DNA from: Bifidobacterium breve
Lineage (GTDB): Bacteria; Actinomycetota; Thermoleophilia; Solirubrobacterales; Solirubrobacteraceae
Assembly (NCBI GenBank): GCA_945889475.1
Contig: CAMDBT010000003.1
Span: forward strand, 1 to 64,000
Length of the DNA stretch: 64,000 nucleotides
Reading direction: 5' to 3'
Below the pieces are notes generated by a model. That model did no database searches and was not told where the DNA came from. It saw nothing but the letters and a program-made list of their open reading frames with translations. The position numbers were made by a program, and so were the translations under genes. This document shows positions 24,718 through 32,685 of this stretch, one piece after another. Positions within the stretch are counted from its first letter, which is position 1. Each line of letters opens with the position of its first letter.

Positions 24718-25650
24718 CTATGCGACTGGTGTTCGTTGGCCCGTGTACTGCTCCGCTGCCGGAGGATTATCGAGCAGCAACTGCGGAACCGTGACCATTT
24801 TGTAGCCCGCTTTGCGCAAGCCTTTGATCATCATCGGCAACGCGACGGACGTTGTCGTCCGGTCGCCGCCGCCGTCGTGCATCAAGATGATCGCCCCCGG
24901 ATGAACCTCGGCGAGCACCTGCGCCGCCATCGCTTCCGGCGTCGGTAGTTCGTAGTCGTTGGTGTCGAGCGACCACATCACCGTCAGCATGCCGGCACGG
25001 CGGGCCTCAGCGACGATCAGATCGTTGACGGCGCCGTAGGGGGGACGGAACAGTTTCGGCTCCGGAAGGTTCCTTCCTGTCACCGCGTCGTTGGCCTCTG
25101 TCAGCTCGCCACGGATCTCCTTCGGTCTCAGCTGAGTTAGGTCTTGATGGTCCCATGTGTGGTTGGCGACTGTGTGGCCCTCAGCGACGGCTCGCTGTAG
25201 CGGCAGCGGAAACTCTGCGATCTGATTACCGAGCGTGAAGAAGGTGGCGCTGGCGTGGTATTTCTTCAGCGTGTCGAGAATCCCGGGGGTGTAGGTGCTC
25301 GGACCGTCATCAAAAGTGAGCGCGACCTCCTTGTTCTCCGGTCCGGCTTGGCTGATGATCGGGGTCTGCTGCAAGACAGCATCGATCGCCGCGTTTTCAG
25401 CTTTGATCGCTTCTTTGCGCTTCTCGATCACTGCCGCTGCCGCGCGGGCTTGCTCGGCAAGCTCCAGCTTGGGCTTCTCGGCCGCGGCGCCCTGTTCTAG
25501 CTGTTGCGGATCCCACTTGCCTGGGCTTCCGACGCTGACGGCGACGATTGCGATCGACCCGACCGCGACGGCTAGTCCGGCGCCCAACGCGACGAGCCGC
25601 CTGCGGCGTTGTTGCGCTGGGCTAGAGGAGTTCGGCTGTCGGGTTGGCAT
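24718..25650 (-). CDS. Membrane-anchored polysaccharide deacetylase (NodB domain)
   Basis: A 310-residue carbohydrate esterase family 4 enzyme. A basic N-terminus precedes one membrane helix (about 21-41), then a charged, probably coiled linker (about 49-95), then the NodB domain. Catalytic and metal residues are visible: TFDDGP with Asp114 and Asp115, HTWDH with His164 and His168, RPPYG with Arg202, and LMHDGGG near the end with the last His. It should remove acetyl groups from peptidoglycan or another cell-surface polysaccharide outside the membrane. A -10-like TACATT/TATTTA lies upstream at about 25664-25681 on the minus strand. Confidence 0.9.
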   Translation of the reverse strand: MPTRQPNSSSPAQQRRRRLVALGAGLAVAVGSIAIVAVSVGSPGKWDPQQLEQGAAAEKPKLELAEQARAAAAVIEKRKEAIKAENAAIDAVLQQTPIISQAGPENKEVALTFDDGPSTYTPGILDTLKKYHASATFFTLGNQIAEFPLPLQRAVAEGHTVANHTWDHQDLTQLRPKEIRGELTEANDAVTGRNLPEPKLFRPPYGAVNDLIVAEARRAGMLTVMWSLDTNDYELPTPEAMAAQVLAEVHPGAIILMHDGGGDRTTTSVALPMMIKGLRKAGYKMVTVPQLLLDNPPAAEQYTGQRTPVA

Positions 25651-25751
25651 CGAAGATCGGCGGTTGGCGCATAAATAATGTAGCTAGAGCGGTGGCCGGT
25701 TACGCCGCTCAGCGACCGACTCTCGCGGCGACCGAGCGCGCCGGCGCCTGA

Positions 25752-26921
25752 TCAGTCGGCAACGACAACACGCAGCTGCTGATCGATTCGAAGGCTGCGC
25801 TCTCCCTGCAGTAGCGCCAGCAGCTCATCGCCTACGACCGCCCGGCGCCAGCCTCGCAGCGTCCTAACGTCAGGGTCGGGCCCGTGGTCGCGCACGGCGC
25901 TGACGACGGCTTGCAGGTCGGCGCGCGTTGCCAGCAGCTCGTAGGCGAGATCCTCTTGAACTGCTCGAGCACGGACGAGCGATTCGGCGAGCACGATCAG
26001 CGCGGCGTCACCCGGATCGGACTGCGTGCGATCGCTGCGCTGCGAGGCGATCGGCGGATTGTCGGCGGCGCTCGTAACCACGTTCACGATCGCAGCGCCG
26101 CGACGGCGCGCGATTCCGTCGTGAATTCCACGCATCTCCCGCAGTTGGCGGTCATCGATTGGCTGGCGCTTGGCGACCTCGACGATTGCGGCATCGGCGA
26201 GGACCTTCTGAACGGGCTTGTCTTCACGGTCGGCGCACTCCTCGCGCCAGATCACTAGCGCGCGCGCCGTCGCACGCTGCTCGCCACTGATGACTCCGAT
26301 CTTCGGCAGCTTGGCGAAGATCACGTCAATGTCGCGCTCGTCTGTCGACGCTTCCAATGGCAGGCACTCTTCGCGCGCCCAATCGAGCCTGCCGCGCTCG
26401 CGAAGGCGATCCTTGAGCACCGTCGCCACCTGGTTCAGCTGCAGCACATCGCCGCGTGCGTAGCTCTGCTGAGCGTCGCTGAGCGGCCGCGTATCCCATT
26501 GCGAGAAGCTCGCGCCTTTGTCGAGCTGAACGCGCAGCAGATCTCGGAGCAAGGCTTCGTAGCCGATCTGCGCTCGCATCCCAGCGAATGCTGCCGCGAT
26601 CTGCGTGTCGAAGCAGTTGCGCGGCTGGGCGTGCCAAAGGCGCCGCAGCAGTGCGAGGTCCTGTCGCCCGGCGTGAACGATGATCTCAACCTCAGGGTCG
26701 TCGATCAGGGCGACGATTGGCGCCGGGTCAATCTCGCGGTCGAAGGGGTCGATCAGTTCGGTCCACGCGGGCTCGTCCGGCTCGTCTGTTTCGACCGCGA
26801 CTTGGACCAAGCAGAGTTCGGTGCGGTAGCGCCCCTCTCCCATGAATTCGGTGTCCAGCGCCAGCGCGCCGACCTGTTTTGCCCGTGCGGCCAACTTGCG
26901 CAAGGCTTCGTTAGTGGTCAC
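25752..26921 (-). CDS. rnd: Ribonuclease D
   Basis: A 389-residue 3'-5' exoribonuclease of the DEDD family that trims tRNA and other small RNA 3' ends. I start it at the GTG at 26921, 10 bp after the preceding gene; the product then opens just before the exonuclease fold. The motifs are LALDTEF (Asp23, Glu25), VHAGRQDLALL with the third Asp, and YARGDVLQL giving the DEDDy Tyr and Asp. A helical HRDC domain follows (around ALVIWREECADREDKPVQKVL) and a second C-terminal helical domain, as in E. coli RNase D. Confidence 0.92.
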   Translation of the reverse strand: MTTNEALRKLAARAKQVGALALDTEFMGEGRYRTELCLVQVAVETDEPDEPAWTELIDPFDREIDPAPIVALIDDPEVEIIVHAGRQDLALLRRLWHAQPRNCFDTQIAAAFAGMRAQIGYEALLRDLLRVQLDKGASFSQWDTRPLSDAQQSYARGDVLQLNQVATVLKDRLRERGRLDWAREECLPLEASTDERDIDVIFAKLPKIGVISGEQRATARALVIWREECADREDKPVQKVLADAAIVEVAKRQPIDDRQLREMRGIHDGIARRRGAAIVNVVTSAADNPPIASQRSDRTQSDPGDAALIVLAESLVRARAVQEDLAYELLATRADLQAVVSAVRDHGPDPDVRTLRGWRRAVVGDELLALLQGERSLRIDQQLRVVVAD

Positions 26922-26931
26922 AGCGGCCGAC

Positions 26932-27168
26932 CTATTCGCCTGGCCAGTGGCCGGTGCGGTCGTAGTGTTCGCGGGCGGCCTCTTCGCGGCCGCGATCTTT
27001 GTCGCCGCGCACGCCAACGCGGTAGAGCAGGTTCAGCAAGGCAACAGAGATACCGGCGCTGACCAGCAGAGCGCCTACCTCGTAGGCCGACTCGCGCGCA
27101 CCGATCACGGCCAGCATGATCCCCGAGAGCACGATCATCACCGGTAGTACAACGCGAACGAAGATCAT
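26932..27168 (-). CDS. Small two-helix membrane protein
   Basis: A 78-residue protein with two hydrophobic segments (about 2-22 and 31-49) and a charged tail ending RTGHWPGE. No known domain is visible. It lies 10 bp upstream of the RNase D gene and 49 bp downstream of gluQ, all on the minus strand, and is probably cotranscribed. The function is unknown. Coding is supported by the membrane pattern and tight spacing only. Confidence 0.65.
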   Translation of the reverse strand: MIFVRVVLPVMIVLSGIMLAVIGARESAYEVGALLVSAGISVALLNLLYRVGVRGDKDRGREEAAREHYDRTGHWPGE

Positions 27169-27217
27169 CGGTGCCCCCGTGCCGCCTCGGTGGTGGAGCC
27201 TGTGGAGGCGGATTCGC

Positions 27218-28138
27218 TCACGCTGAGGATTCTACGAAGGTCGAGTTGAAGCGGCGTAGTAGCTCGTCGTTATCGAGGTTGTCGCCGCGTTCACCAAGGC
27301 CGACAGAGGCGGCGAGATCGCCTCGAACCTGCCGCGGGGTGCGACCCAGCGTTTGCTGCCCGGCAAGGCGCGTCGACTGGTCGCGTTTTGATAACCGTGT
27401 CCCGTTCTGATCGCGTAGCAGCGGTAGGTGGACGTAGCTCGGCCTCTCCAGTTGGAGTTGCTGCGCCAGCCAACACTGCGCAGCGGTCGACGCCAACAGA
27501 TCGTCGCCCCTGACGACCTCATCGATCGATTGCGCTGCGTCGTCGACAACGACGGCTAGGTGGTAAGCGACCGAGCCGTCCTGACGCGCGACGACAAAGT
27601 CGTCAACGGTGTCACTCTGCTGGCCGTGGACCCGATCGAAGAAAGTAATCTGGGCACGATCGGCGCGAACGCGCAGCGCCGGTTGGCGACTCCCTGCACG
27701 GCGCTCAGCCAGTTCGCTGGCCGTCAGTCGCAGGCATGTGCCGGGATAGCGTGGCGTGGCGCCGTGAGGCGCCGATGAGGCTTCGCGGATCTCTGCCCGA
27801 GAGCACCAACATTCGTAAAGCAGGTCGCCGCGGCGAAGTTGGTCGAGCGCGTCGCCGTAGAGCGCGGTTCGATCGCTCTGGCGCACTACCGGCAGATCCC
27901 ACTCAAGTCCGATCGCAGCGAGGTCGCCGAGCTGTTGTTCGGCCGATTCAGGGCGGCATCGTCCGACGTCAAGGTCTTCGACGCGAACCACAAAGCTGCT
28001 GCCATTGGCGCGGGCGCAGCACCAAGCGATCAGCGCGGTTCGAAGGTTGCCAAGATGGAGCGGTCCGGTCGGGCTCGGAGCAAAGCGACCGTTACATCGA
28101 ACGGGTGGGGGAGCGAGCTGAAAAAGCCCTTCGGCCAC
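27218..28138 (-). CDS. gluQ: Glutamyl-queuosine tRNA(Asp) synthetase
   Basis: A 306-residue paralogue of the GluRS catalytic core without an anticodon-binding domain. The HIGH box is PLHLG (26-30), the KMSKS box is TRLSKRDQ, and the zinc site is C110-W-C112, Tyr131 and Cys135, which marks the GluQ subfamily. It activates glutamate without tRNA and attaches it to queuosine at position 34 of tRNA-Asp. Its presence implies that this organism makes or salvages queuosine. A TAGCGT box 7 nt before the GTG at 28138 supports the start. It is divergent from the small zinc-protein gene. Confidence 0.92.
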   Translation of the reverse strand: MAEGLFQLAPPPVRCNGRFAPSPTGPLHLGNLRTALIAWCCARANGSSFVVRVEDLDVGRCRPESAEQQLGDLAAIGLEWDLPVVRQSDRTALYGDALDQLRRGDLLYECWCSRAEIREASSAPHGATPRYPGTCLRLTASELAERRAGSRQPALRVRADRAQITFFDRVHGQQSDTVDDFVVARQDGSVAYHLAVVVDDAAQSIDEVVRGDDLLASTAAQCWLAQQLQLERPSYVHLPLLRDQNGTRLSKRDQSTRLAGQQTLGRTPRQVRGDLAASVGLGERGDNLDNDELLRRFNSTFVESSA

Positions 28139-28145
28139 GTGGCCG

Positions 28146-28151
28146 ACGCTA
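28146..28151 (-). promoter_or_regulatory. Putative -10 box TAGCGT of a leaderless promoter (gluQ)
   Basis: On the minus strand TAGCGT is 7 nt before the gluQ GTG at 28138. In the same 35-bp divergent gap TACTCT (28159-28164) lies 9 nt before the plus-strand ATG at 28174. Confidence 0.5.
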
Positions 28152-28173
28152 GCAGCGCTACTCTCCGGCCTCG

Positions 28174-28398
28174 ATGTCCGAAGCTAAAGATGACGCCAGC
28201 GAACCGCAAGGCCCGGTCGAGTGTTCGCCATGCCGCGGTAGCGGCAGGCTTACTTCCAAATCGGGTGACGCGCCGCATCAGGTGGACTGCCCGTGGTGCG
28301 AAGGAAGCGGAGTCTCGATCGAAGGGCACGACGCGCAGGCGGCTCGGCGTCCGGCCGGTGAGGCGGCCGACGAGAAGCCTCAGCCTGCCGTCGACTAG
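28174..28398 (+). CDS. Tiny protein with two DnaJ-type CxxCxGxG motifs
   Basis: A 74-residue protein carrying CSPCRGSG (Cys17, Cys20) and CPWCEGSG (Cys39, Cys42), the two halves of one DnaJ-type zinc centre, between an acidic start and a disordered tail. No J-domain or substrate-binding domain is present. Such minimal zinc-ribbon proteins occur in actinobacteria, and their role is unknown. It probably binds one zinc ion and may assist a protein or RNA partner. Its stop shares the palindrome CTAG with the convergent cupredoxin-like gene. Confidence 0.8.
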   Translation: MSEAKDDASEPQGPVECSPCRGSGRLTSKSGDAPHQVDCPWCEGSGVSIEGHDAQAARRPAGEAADEKPQPAVD

Positions 28399-28790
28399 CC
28401 GCTGACGATGATCTCGCCGACTTTTTGTTCGGCGATCTGAAGCGTCACCTCGAAGCTCCCGCTACTGGGCGCAACGAGGACAATTCCGCCTGGGACATCT
28501 GGTCCGACGGGGAAGCTCAGCCCCAAGCCGTCGATCAGGGCGATGTCGGGCGTAGCAGCGCGGACCTCGAGTTTCAGCCGTTGGCCGGCCTTCACTTTCA
28601 CCACGCTGTCCGCCGGCATTACCGCGCTGACTTCGCCATCTGCTTCAGCAGGCGCCGAGGCGGCAGCCGGCCCGGTCGCTGGCGCTGCCGTCTTAGAAGG
28701 TTGCTGCTCGGAGCTGCTGCGCAGTGACGAGAGACCGCTGAGCAGAAGCACCAGTACCGCCAACAAGATCAGCAAGCCGCGTCCGCGCAT
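28395..28790 (-). CDS. Membrane-anchored cupredoxin-like protein, metal ligands not evident
   Basis: A 131-residue protein. I start it at the ATG at 28790: it begins MRGRG followed by a membrane helix (about 5-22), and CACAAT lies 6 nt upstream. A longer open frame to 29036 runs backwards through the prepilin peptidase gene and is not credible. After a Ser/Ala/Pro-rich linker (about 25-50), the outer domain is all-beta, resembling the cupredoxin-like domain of the protein at 36505-36921. The histidines expected for metal binding are missing here, so it may be structural. Function unknown. Confidence 0.7.
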   Translation of the reverse strand: MRGRGLLILLAVLVLLLSGLSSLRSSSEQQPSKTAAPATGPAAASAPAEADGEVSAVMPADSVVKVKAGQRLKLEVRAATPDIALIDGLGLSFPVGPDVPGGIVLVAPSSGSFEVTLQIAEQKVGEIIVSG

Positions 28791-28842
28791 CTGAGGATTG
28801 TGACCGATTCTTGGTCGAGAACGCTCGTGATCTACTTTTCTC

Positions 28843-29460
28843 GTGCCGCTAACTCTCTCGCTGATCGCACCGCTGGCGCTGCTCGGCGCGCTGCTCGGAC
28901 TGATTCTCGAACGGCTCGCGGCACTATTCAGCGGAGCCCTGCCGCGGGTCGGCCCGAGGACCCTAGTTTCGGCGCTCGCAGCGAGCGTTCTGGCGTTGAT
29001 GTTGGCGTTCTCGGCGCGATCGCTGCTGCAGTTCACGCTGGCCGCCGTACTGCTCGGCGTACTGTTCGTCGCGACGCTGACCGACCTTCAGACCCGCCGG
29101 ATCCCGAACCACTTAACCGCTGGCGGGCTAGCGCTGATCATCGCCATAACGGTGCTTTTCGAGCCCGGCTTGGTGCCCGAGCGGCTCTTCTTCTCACTTC
29201 TGCTCTTCACATTCTTCCTCGCTGCGGCGGTCATCCGACCCGGAGGCCTCGGCCTCGGCGACGTAAAACTCGTGGCAGTCATCGGAGCGGCGCTGGGCCC
29301 GGCTAGCGTCGCCGCCGTCGGGCTCGCTCTCGCGGCGGGAGCAGTCGTCGGAGCGGCGATCGCCCTACCGCGCGGGTGGAAGCAGGCACGAGCCGCCACG
29401 CTCCCGCTGGCGCCGTTCTTGGCTGCCGGTTCGGTCGTGATCGTGCTGCTCAACGGTTGA
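28843..29460 (+). CDS. Prepilin peptidase (type IV leader peptidase, A24 family)
   Basis: A 205-residue membrane protease. The two catalytic aspartates are in TLTDLQTRRIPN and GLGLGDVKL, the hallmark of A24 peptidases. It has about six helices and lacks the N-terminal cysteine-rich methyltransferase part of PilD, as do FlaK/TadV-type and many actinobacterial enzymes. It should cleave class III signal peptides of pilins or Tad/Flp pilus subunits at the membrane. No pilus gene is in the window. The GTG start follows a weak TACTTT hexamer. aroC begins 46 bp downstream. Confidence 0.85.
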   Translation: MPLTLSLIAPLALLGALLGLILERLAALFSGALPRVGPRTLVSALAASVLALMLAFSARSLLQFTLAAVLLGVLFVATLTDLQTRRIPNHLTAGGLALIIAITVLFEPGLVPERLFFSLLLFTFFLAAAVIRPGGLGLGDVKLVAVIGAALGPASVAAVGLALAAGAVVGAAIALPRGWKQARAATLPLAPFLAAGSVVIVLLNG

Positions 29461-29506
29461 AGCCGCCCGCCTTGAGGGCTTGCTGCTCGCTAGCCTGCCT
29501 TTGACA

Positions 29507-30676
29507 ATGGCAATTTCGCTGACAACCGCCGGAGAGTCCCATGGCCCCGGCCTCACCTGCATCGTCGAAGGGCTCCCGGCTGGGCTGGAGGTCGACCGCA
29601 GTGCGCTTGACGCCGACCTCGCGCGGCGCCAGCTCGGCCACGGGCGCGGCGGACGGATGAAGATCGAGAGCGACGCCGCCAAGGTGACCGCGGGCATTCG
29701 TCACGGCCGCCTGCTCGGGGGACCGGTCGCGCTGCAGGTGATTAACCGCGATTTCGCGAATTGGGAAGAACGGATGAGCCCATGGCCGGTGGAGGCCGAC
29801 GTGCCGGAAGTGCACCTTCCGCGCCCCGGTCACGCCGACCTGGTCGGCGCATGGAAGTACGGCGCTAGCGACATCCGTGACATTCTCGAGCGCGCCAGCG
29901 CCCGTGAAACCGCCGCACGGGTTGCCGGTGGTGCGCTCTGCCGCCAGTTTCTCGCCGCGATGGGCGTGACGATCCGCTCGCACGTCGTTCGCATCGGCAC
30001 CGTTGCGACGGCGGACGGCGGCGATCCGTTGACGGCCGCCGACTTCGACGGCGTGGACGACGACCCGGTTCGCTGCCTCGACGGCCAGGTCAGCGCGCAG
30101 ATGGTCGAGCACATCAACGTTCAGCGCAAAGCGAACGAGTCGATCGGCGGAACATTTGAGGTTGTCGTCTTCGGACTCGTTCCAGGCGTCGGCTCTCATG
30201 TCTCTTGGAAAACGCGGCTCGACGGGCAGATCGCTGGCGCGATTTGCTCAATTCAAGCCGTCAAAGGCGCGGCGCTCGGTGACGGTTGGGATCTGCCCGC
30301 GCGTCCGGGCTCCGAGGCGCACGATGAAATCTTCTACTCGCCGGAGCGCGGCTACTACCGCGAAACAAATCGCGCCGGCGGCCTCGAGGGCGGTATGACG
30401 ACAGGCGAGCCGCTAATCGCGCGGGGAGCGATGAAACCGCTGCCGACGTTGACGAAACCGCTTCGTTCGGTCGACATCAGTACGCGTCAACCGGCTGAGG
30501 CGCTGCGTGAACGGACCGACTCCTGCACCGTCCCGGCGGCTGGCGTCGTAGCCGAAGCGATGGTCGCCTTCGTCTTGGCCGACGCTTACCGCGAGAAATT
30601 CGGCGGCGACCACATCGACGATGCGCGCGCTGCCCTAGCCAGCTACTGCGAGCGGATCGCATGGATCCCGCGCTAA
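29507..30676 (+). CDS. aroC: Chorismate synthase
   Basis: A 389-residue FMN-dependent enzyme that makes chorismate from 5-enolpyruvylshikimate-3-phosphate, the last step of the common aromatic pathway. Family signatures are visible: TTAGESHGPGL at the N-terminus, RPGHADLVGAWKYG in the centre, and the region ARASARETAARV. I take the ATG at 29507, which places TTAGESHG at the usual distance from the start; an in-frame upstream start adds nine residues without support. It overlaps aroKB by 16 bp. Confidence 0.96.
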   Translation: MAISLTTAGESHGPGLTCIVEGLPAGLEVDRSALDADLARRQLGHGRGGRMKIESDAAKVTAGIRHGRLLGGPVALQVINRDFANWEERMSPWPVEADVPEVHLPRPGHADLVGAWKYGASDIRDILERASARETAARVAGGALCRQFLAAMGVTIRSHVVRIGTVATADGGDPLTAADFDGVDDDPVRCLDGQVSAQMVEHINVQRKANESIGGTFEVVVFGLVPGVGSHVSWKTRLDGQIAGAICSIQAVKGAALGDGWDLPARPGSEAHDEIFYSPERGYYRETNRAGGLEGGMTTGEPLIARGAMKPLPTLTKPLRSVDISTRQPAEALRERTDSCTVPAAGVVAEAMVAFVLADAYREKFGGDHIDDARAALASYCERIAWIPR

Positions 30677-32196
30677 ACAGATCACTCGTATTCATTGGCT
30701 TCATGGGGGCCGGGAAGTCGACCGCCGCTCGCCTCAGCGCCGAGCTGCTTGGCAGCCCCTGGAGCGATAGCGACGAGATTATCGAGCAGCGAAGTGGATT
30801 GACTGCCGCTCAACACTTCGACGCTCACGGCGAAGCCGCCTTCCGCGTGGCGGAAGAGGAGGCAGTCCTCGAGCTGCTTTCAGGGCCGCCGCAAGTGATT
30901 TCGCTCGGTGGAGGCTCGCTTGGCTCGGCCGCTGTGATTGAGGCGCTAGGCGGACACGTCACAGTGCTGCTCGACGTTGATCTCGACCTAGCCTGGGAGC
31001 GGATTCAAGGCAGCGAGCGCCCGCTCGGACGGGATCGCGCCGGCTTCGAGTACCTTTTCCGCGAACGAGAGTACGTCTACCGAGAGCTCGGGGACGTCAA
31101 CCTCTCGACCAGCGACCCGGAAGTGATCGAAGCGGCGTTGCCATCGCTGCTGGCAATGGCCCATGGAACTGCTGGATCGTTGCGCCTGCTTTGGGCAGCA
31201 GGCGCGGGTGGCGGCTACCCAGTCTGGGTCGGCGAAGGCGCACTGATGGCCGCGCCGTGGCCGCTCCCAGATGAGTCTCGACGCTTCGTGATCAGCGACA
31301 GTAACGTCGCCGAGCTTTACGGCGGCGACGTGCCCCTTATCGCAGGCTTGATCGAGTTTGCGGCCGGCGAGGAGTTCAAGACGCTGGCCACCGCGGAGAC
31401 CGTCTGGGATGCGCTAGTCGAGCAGAAGGCGACGCGAGCCGATCACATCGTCGCCGTCGGCGGCGGAGTCGTCGGCGACCTCGCGGGCTTCTGCGCCGCA
31501 GGCTTTCAGCGCGGTATTCCGGTGATTCACGTGCCAACGACGCTCGTCGCGCAGGTCGACTCGGCCTTCGGCGGTAAGACCGGTGTAGACCTCCCACAGG
31601 CGAAGAATTACGTCGGCGCCTATCACCAGCCAGCGGCGGTCATCGTCGATCCGGCAAAGCTCGCAACGCTCCCGGCCGATGAGATGGCGGCCGGTTACGC
31701 CGAGGTCGTCAAGACGGCGTTGATCGGCGGCGGCCTGCTGTGGGAGCGCGTCAGCGGCGGCGACCCAGTAGACGAGCAGATTATCCGCGAATGCGCGCGG
31801 ATCAAGATTGGCGTCGTCGCTAGCGACGAACGCGATGGCGGTCCACGTCAGAAGCTCAACCTCGGGCACACGATCGGCCACGCGATAGAGACCGCAACCG
31901 GCTACGCGCAGCTCCGCCACGGCGAAGCAGTCTCGCTTGGCTTGCTCGCCGCGTTACGGATCTCAGAAGCCCCAGCGCTGCGTGAGCAGGTGGCAGCGAT
32001 TCTCGCCGGCGCTGGCCTGCCAACGGGGCTCCCCGGATTGGATGTCGAAGCGGTTCTTGCTGCCACCGCGCTTGACAAGAAGCGCCTTAGCGGCCCAGTG
32101 CCGTTTGTCTGCTGCAGCGCGCCGGGGGAGGTCCACTACGGAGTGTCGGTTGAGCCGGAACTCGTCCGCGCGGCGGTCGAAGAACTCGCAGTCTGA
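30661..32196 (+). CDS. aroKB: Bifunctional shikimate kinase / 3-dehydroquinate synthase fusion
   Basis: A 511-residue fusion. Residues 1-165 are shikimate kinase: P-loop GFMGAGKST (13-21), the substrate Asp in SDSDEII, and the GGG motif in ISLGGGS. From about 185 the protein is 3-dehydroquinate synthase. NAD and metal motifs are GGGVVGDLAGF, VPTTLVAQVDSAFGGKTGVD, the metal Glu in GYAEVVKT, and the two His in LNLGHTIGHAIE and RHGEAVSLG. The protein thus carries out steps two and five of the shikimate pathway. In most bacteria aroK and aroB are adjacent but separate genes; a fusion is known in Thermotoga. Confidence 0.95.
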   Translation: MDPALNRSLVFIGFMGAGKSTAARLSAELLGSPWSDSDEIIEQRSGLTAAQHFDAHGEAAFRVAEEEAVLELLSGPPQVISLGGGSLGSAAVIEALGGHVTVLLDVDLDLAWERIQGSERPLGRDRAGFEYLFREREYVYRELGDVNLSTSDPEVIEAALPSLLAMAHGTAGSLRLLWAAGAGGGYPVWVGEGALMAAPWPLPDESRRFVISDSNVAELYGGDVPLIAGLIEFAAGEEFKTLATAETVWDALVEQKATRADHIVAVGGGVVGDLAGFCAAGFQRGIPVIHVPTTLVAQVDSAFGGKTGVDLPQAKNYVGAYHQPAAVIVDPAKLATLPADEMAAGYAEVVKTALIGGGLLWERVSGGDPVDEQIIRECARIKIGVVASDERDGGPRQKLNLGHTIGHAIETATGYAQLRHGEAVSLGLLAALRISEAPALREQVAAILAGAGLPTGLPGLDVEAVLAATALDKKRLSGPVPFVCCSAPGEVHYGVSVEPELVRAAVEELAV

Positions 32197-32229
32197 CGGG
32201 CGCCCGCCCAACGTGGCAAACTGGCAGAC

Positions 32230-32685
32230 GTGCTCGCCCATAACCGCATCGCAGTACTTCATGGTGTCAATCTCGATCAGCTAGGTCGCCGCGATCCAGC
32301 GATCTACGGTGAGCTCGATTACGACCGCCTGACGCAGCGAATCGGCGAGTACGCCGCGGAGTTAGAGCTTTCAGCGCAGTTCTTTCAGACCAACTTCGAG
32401 GGTGAGCTGGTCGAGCATCTGCATCGTGTCAACGACATCGCCGACGCGATCATCATCAACCCTGGGGCTTGGACGCACTACTCCTACGCGATTCGCGACG
32501 CGGTTGAGATCGCCGCTCTCCCGACGGTCGAGGTGCACTTAAGCGATGTTCAGAACCGTGAAGAATTTCGCCGCAACTCTGTGATCAGCGAGATCTGCCT
32601 GATGACCGTCAGCGGCCAGGGTGTTGACGGATATCGGTCGGCGCTCGAGGTTTTACGCGACAACCTCGCGGCTGCGGCGAACTAG
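32230..32685 (+). CDS. aroQ: 3-dehydroquinate dehydratase, type II
   Basis: A 151-residue type II enzyme that dehydrates 3-dehydroquinate to 3-dehydroshikimate. Family features are VLHGVNLDQLGRRDPAIYG (with the catalytic Tyr in the flexible loop), QTNFEGELVEHLH, NPGAWTHYSYAIRDA, and VEVHLSDVQNREEFR. It starts with GTG 33 bp after aroKB and abuts the peptidase gene (TAGTG). The shikimate genes aroC, aroKB and aroQ thus form one transcription unit. Confidence 0.95.
   Translation: MLAHNRIAVLHGVNLDQLGRRDPAIYGELDYDRLTQRIGEYAAELELSAQFFQTNFEGELVEHLHRVNDIADAIIINPGAWTHYSYAIRDAVEIAALPTVEVHLSDVQNREEFRRNSVISEICLMTVSGQGVDGYRSALEVLRDNLAAAAN

Noticed and set aside
27218-28138. A second GltX
   Set aside because: No anticodon-binding domain and the GluQ zinc motif is present, so it is glutamyl-queuosine tRNA(Asp) synthetase.
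28791-29036. N-terminal extension of the cupredoxin-like protein back to 29036
   Set aside because: It runs antisense through the prepilin peptidase gene and adds low-complexity Ser/Arg sequence before a clear membrane-anchor start at 28790.
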